Shown: positions 16,724 through 20,067 of the stretch, in pieces
Layout of the letters: every line of letters starts with the position of its first letter
How positions within the stretch are numbered: position 1 is the stretch's first letter
NCBI GenBank assembly: GCA_003427395.1
Contig: BFEA01000211.1
Coordinates: 163,433-183,499, forward strand
Reading direction: 5' to 3'
Length of the DNA stretch: 20,067 bases
DNA from: Chara braunii
Lineage: Eukaryota > Streptophyta > Charophyceae > Charales > Characeae
Translations under genes and position numbers: made by a program
Notes under the pieces: generated by a model
What the model saw: only the letters and a program-made list of their open reading frames with translations
The model's database searches: none
What the model was told of the DNA's origin: nothing

Positions 16724-16862
16724 ACAACTAGATCCTAGAATGTTGGAGGCACTAGCCTCAGTCTGGTAACAACAGACTAATGTATAAGTCCTAAGAACAG
16801 CAAAAGAAGAACAACTTAATCCTAGAAATGTCAGAGGCAGTAGCCTCAGTCTGCGAGCAACA
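16724..16862. repeat. Direct repeat of about 51 bp with 87-bp period
   Basis: Sequence starting ACAACTAGATCCTAGAA at 16724 recurs at 16811 (ACAACTTAATCCTAGAAA). Both copies keep a small hairpin GAGGC-(ACTA or AGTA)-GCCTC followed by AGTCTG. With the 36-bp duplication just upstream this forms a tandemly built block, as is often found 3' of pol in plant Ty3 elements. Confidence 0.75.
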
Positions 16863-17482
16863 AAGCAACAACAAGTCTATCATATGTCACATGAGAAGTG
16901 TGTTGCAAACCAAAAGGTGGGATGGTCTCTGAGGGTGGCGAATGCTGCCTAGGGGTCGAAAACTCCTAAGGGCATCCACACATAGATAACAGGGAGACAC
17001 ATGTCATCAGGCTCAGGGAGGGTAGGGAACTGAGAGCGAACAAAACCAATGACCCTAACAGATAGACCATCAGGGCGTGAGGGCCGGCGAAGGATAGAAA
17101 GATGATTGGTGAGGGAATCATGCAAATGACTCCTAAAGTGAGGGAAGTCGGAGCTAGATCCGTAAGATGGGAAACCACGGCAACGCTACGGTCCCGATGC
17201 CTATGCGTATACCAAGGGAGAGCCCAACTCAGAGGAACCCGGCTAAAGGGAGACCATCATGCGACACAAGCAGGGTACTTTACAGGGTAGAGTGGTAAGA
17301 GAGTGGCGACGTCTGAAGTAGGCAGAGCTGATCGTGATGAAGTCCATCAAGCTGCCGATGACGTCCACGATGAGATGTTCGGAATGCCGTCGAGGAAGAG
17401 CCGCAAGGTCGACGAGCCGAAGTAGCAAGACTGGGGTGGATGGAGTACTGAGAAGTCAAGGACGTGGGAAGATAAGTCAGAG
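16863..17482 (-). other. 3' non-coding region of the Ty3 element
   Basis: No coding sequence is supported. The stretch directly follows the chromodomain stop on the - strand. Short frames occur on both strands, without similarity. No clear polypurine tract or LTR end is visible within it. Confidence 0.5.
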
Positions 17483-17893
17483 TCAATCGTCGTATCGAGC
17501 AGGACGACGACGAGTGCGCTGTGGACGCTCAAAAGCATCCGGCTGTTGCTGAAGGTCTGCCTCAGATGGAGCAGGCTCGACTTCAGCGGTCTCCTCAGCC
17601 GGGGGAGAAGGAGGAGGGTCAGTGGGCTGAGGAGGAGCAGTGAACCCAGCACGACGAGCACGGTCATAGGCACGCACCAACATACGAGCGTGCTGCAAGT
17701 GCTCAAGGGGCTCCCAGGTAGCCTCCTCATCAGGGTAACCCTTCCAACGTACGGGATACTCGACGTGGGGAGGGTTGTCGTCAGTGACTCGACGACCAAT
17801 GATGTCTGAAACGAGGAACTCCTCGTGGCCGTCCACCATGAGGGGTGGAGGGCGCTCGTACGGTCGTCCAGTGAAACGCTCAGACGGTCTGCA
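17483..17893 (-). pseudogene. Ty3 pol C-terminal chromodomain
   Basis: The segment follows a TAG at 17894-17896 in the same frame and ends at TGA 17483-17485. The chromodomain core is clear: EFLVSDIIGRR, then VRWKGYPDEEATWEP with the aromatic and Trp residues typical of the fold (about 17700-17815). After it come a Pro/Glu-rich linker (about 17550-17650) and a basic end RRRPARYDD. In chromoviruses this domain is fused to integrase and is thought to steer insertion to chromatin with particular histone marks. It is separated from the integrase only by the stop, which is a mutation, not a gene boundary. Confidence 0.9.
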
Positions 17894-17896
17894 CTA

Positions 17897-19083
17897 AGGA
17901 CGCAGTAACGAGACGTGGTAGACATCATGCACACGAGCCTGGCGTAGGTAGTCGGGCAGCTTCACACGAAAGCTGACCGGGCTAGATGTCGTATCAGAAC
18001 CGACGGCCTGGAGGATGCGGCATGGACCAAAGAAGCGACGCCNAAACTTGCGAAGCATGTCCGCTTCGAGCTGTAAGTGGCGGGCGTCGATAAACACATC
18101 ATCACCGACTTTGAATGGATGGTCCATCCTCGATCGGTTCACACGTGCTGCCATGCGAGTCTAGGAAGCGGCTATGTGCTCATGTGCGGTCTTCATGATC
18201 GACGTCATGTGTGCAACCCAATCATCCAGCGCAAACAACTCGTGTCGGGGTGCATCTGTGACGGTCGAAGGAAGTCCGCGGGAACACAAGGGTGATAGCC
18301 GAGGTCGCAATAGTAAGGCGACATCCCCGTGGCTGGCGAGACGGCGTGGTTAAGGGCTATCTCCGCGTGGGCAAGATGAAGATTCCACTGCTGGTCGTCA
18401 CGAACAATCTTTCGAAGAATATCTCCGAGAGTCATGTTCGTGATTTCGGTCTGACCATCAGTCTAATGATGGTAAGACGAGGAGAAGCGGAGCTGAGTGC
18501 CGTATACGTCGTGGAACCGTCGCCATAATCGGCTGGTAAAGCGCGGGTCACGGTCAGATATGATGCTCAGAGGTAAGTCGTGGTCACGCACGACTCGATC
18601 AAACACGATGTCGGCGACCTCGCGTGCACTGATGGCATAGCGGCACGGAACAAAGCGTGCACGCTTCGTGAAGTGGTCGACGACGACCAGGATAGCATCA
18701 TGACCGCGAGGGGTCGGAGGACGAAGAGGACCGATAAAGTCCATCGAGATGGACTGCCAACAACCCTCAGGGATAGGAAGAGGCTGGAGCAAACCATAAG
18801 GCAGGTGGTTCGCACTATTCACCTCCTGACAGGTGGGACACTCTGCGACGTAGTCCTTCACAAAGTCCTTGCGCTTCGGCCAGACGTACAGGCGGCTCAC
18901 ACGAGCCAACGTCTTGTGAAAGCCCATATGACCGGCAGCTGCCTGGTCATGGAACTCGGCTACTTCTCGGACTCGTAGTTGTCCAGTGGAGGGAACGCAA
19001 ATACGGGGCTCTCTGGTGCCCTGTGAACCGTGCCAGTACATGAGACCGTTGTCACCGTGACAGTAGTTCGGGACGGTCGCCAC
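17897..19083 (-). pseudogene. Ty3 integrase
   Basis: Integrase inserts the cDNA into the host genome. The N-terminal HHCC zinc domain is visible (FHDQAAAGHMGFHKT, later CPTCQ, about 18830-18965). The catalytic core shows SMDFIGPL with the first Asp (about 18735-18755), IISDRDPRFTS with the second Asp (about 18540-18575) and TDGQTE with the Glu (about 18445-18462). A TAG at 18463-18465 sits just before TDGQTE. The frame is lost near 18250-18290 and regained, with another TAG at 18161-18163. The C-terminal part has HPFKVGDDVFIDARHL and a FFGPCRIL motif (GPF/Y-like, about 18000-18130), the usual module before the chromodomain. One unknown base at 18043 falls in this module. Confidence 0.92.
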
Positions 19084-19195
19084 TCCGAAGGGTCGCGTGG
19101 ATGTCGCGATGGTCGGGGCAGTGGCGGTACTGAGTGCGAAACTCGTCGATCACCGAGTGGTGGACGGTGGTGACCGAGATGGAAGAGAGCTGGAT

Positions 19196-20067
19196 CTACT
19201 CCTGGTCGTGGTCAGGGCGCCAGGATAGGGCATCTGCGACCCGATTAGTCTCACCCTTGATGTGCTCAGTGGTGAAACTAAACTTGGATAGGTCGCGCCA
19301 CCAGCGAGCCTGACGAGGAGTGAGCTTCGTCTTAGTCAGAAAAGCGTGGACAACAGAGTTATCCGTGCGCACCTTGAATGGTGCCCCGTGCAGGTAGTGC
19401 CGCCAGTGCCGAGCGGCATAAACTACTGAGAGAACCTCACGTTCATCAGCAGTGTAGTTTATCTCGGCGGGCAGGAGCTGACGGGAGTAGAAGGCTATCG
19501 GAAAATCACCTGAGCGAGACTCGACAGTGCCGTCCTCGGCGATGGTAGGAGAATAGTCAATAGAGGACTCGTCAGTAGCTGGACGAGTAGGCGTAAGTCG
19601 GGAAGCAATGGTAGGGGTAGGTGGTGGGAAGCGAGGGATACGAGGATGAGAGGAATCAGGAGAGGAGGGGAAGACCTGAGAAAGCACTGCTCCTACAGCA
19701 AAGTCTGACGCATCGGTGGTAAGGATAAAAGGGCGATCAAAATCGGGTAGGTGAAGAACCGGTGCGCATGTCACCGCCTTCTTGAGGGCGCGGAAGGCGT
19801 CCTCGTGGAGGGGTGTCCAAGCCCAGGGTGGGTTCTTCCGGAGGAGGGTGGAGGTAAGGACGTAGCAATACCTAGTGTATCCCCGGATGAAGTTACTATA
19901 GTAGCTGATCAGGCCTAGGAAGCTGCGAAGCTGCTTGGCGGATGTGAAGGCGGGCCACTCCGCAATAGCAGTGATCTTCGCGTCGTCCATGTGGGGACCC
20001 TGGTCAGACACGTAGTGTCCTAAGAAATTCACTTTGTGCTGGGCAAAGCGGCACTTGCTTAGCTTGG
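19196..20067 (-). pseudogene. Ty3 reverse transcriptase C-terminus and RNase H, cut by the window edge
   Basis: The frame enters from the right edge with KLSKCRFAQHKVNFLGHYVS, the typical end of Ty3 RT palm and start of the thumb. SFLGLISYYSNFIRGY (about 19890-19935) is the connection motif. RNase H follows: TTDASDFAVGAVLS (first Asp, about 19690-19735), a Glu in YTADEREVLSVVYA, VRTDN (about 19360) and the final NRVADALSW box near 19220. An insert rich in Ser, Pro and Thr (about 19560-19680) widens the domain between the first Asp and the rest. The frame ends in TAG 19196-19198, after which integrase-linker-like sequence continues to a frameshift near 19085. RNase H removes the RNA template during cDNA synthesis. 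Confidence 0.93.

Larger units (their letters stand above)
17483..20067 (-). mobile_element. Decayed Ty3 chromovirus-type LTR retrotransposon, pol 3' part
   Basis: Reading leftwards on the - strand the order is RT C-terminus, RNase H, integrase, chromodomain. This order, with integrase after RNase H and a C-terminal chromodomain, defines a Ty3 chromovirus. The element extends beyond the right edge, so gag, protease and most of RT are outside. Its left limit may reach past 17483 to a 3' LTR that I could not delimit. Stops lie at 19196-19198, 18463-18465, 18161-18163 and 17894-17896 (all TAG on the - strand), and frameshifts near 19085 and 18250-18290. One unknown base is at 18043. The element is non-functional as given. 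Confidence 0.93.

Overview
This is a non-coding, transposon-rich eukaryotic window. Coding capacity comes from retrotransposons carrying scattered stop codons and frameshifts. Polyadenine tracts, microsatellites, foldback repeats and short N runs (around 204, 3031-3032 and 18043) fit a draft assembly of a large repetitive genome. LINEs with a CCHC zinc-knuckle ORF1, an APE endonuclease and a C-terminal zf-RVT finger, next to a Ty3 chromovirus with integrase and chromodomain, point to the green lineage (a plant or streptophyte alga). A charophyte such as Chara is a guess; the sequence does not settle the species.

Layout. 1-398: upstream flank or 5' UTR. 399 to about 5450, + strand: L1-like element LINE-A, with a gag-like ORF1 (399-2039), an extra ORF of unknown function (2183-3232) and ORF2 with endonuclease and the first part of a reverse transcriptase. 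About 5450-9426, + strand: a different, more decayed element, LINE-B, joined in frame to LINE-A just before LINE-A's catalytic YADD box. LINE-B is interrupted by an unrelated insert of about 0.6 kb (about 7167-7790) and ends in a zf-RVT finger and an inverted repeat that spans the stop codon. 9470-12470: a nest of short non-autonomous repeats, including foldback elements, near-perfect hairpins, a 14-bp tandem repeat and five poly(A) tracts each flanked by a short direct repeat. 12470-15640: no recognisable gene; pyrimidine-rich blocks, a TATA-like box and intron-like sequence that could be the 5' part of a host gene. 15640-17480: microsatellites, tandem repeats and palindromes, probably the 3' non-coding end of the next element. 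17483-20067, - strand: decayed Ty3 chromovirus pol (RT end, RNase H, integrase, chromodomain), running off the right edge.

How the parts relate. LINE proteins (ORF1 RNA-binding, endonuclease and RT) carry out target-primed reverse transcription, and the poly(A) micro-insertions look like its most truncated products. The Ty3 element is independent and inserts through integrase, with its chromodomain probably guiding it to chromatin. No copy here looks intact. The strongest leads are the poly(A) micro-insertions with flanking duplications, the LINE-A/LINE-B in-frame fusion, the extra LINE-A ORF, and two repeat families with conserved or covarying hairpins.
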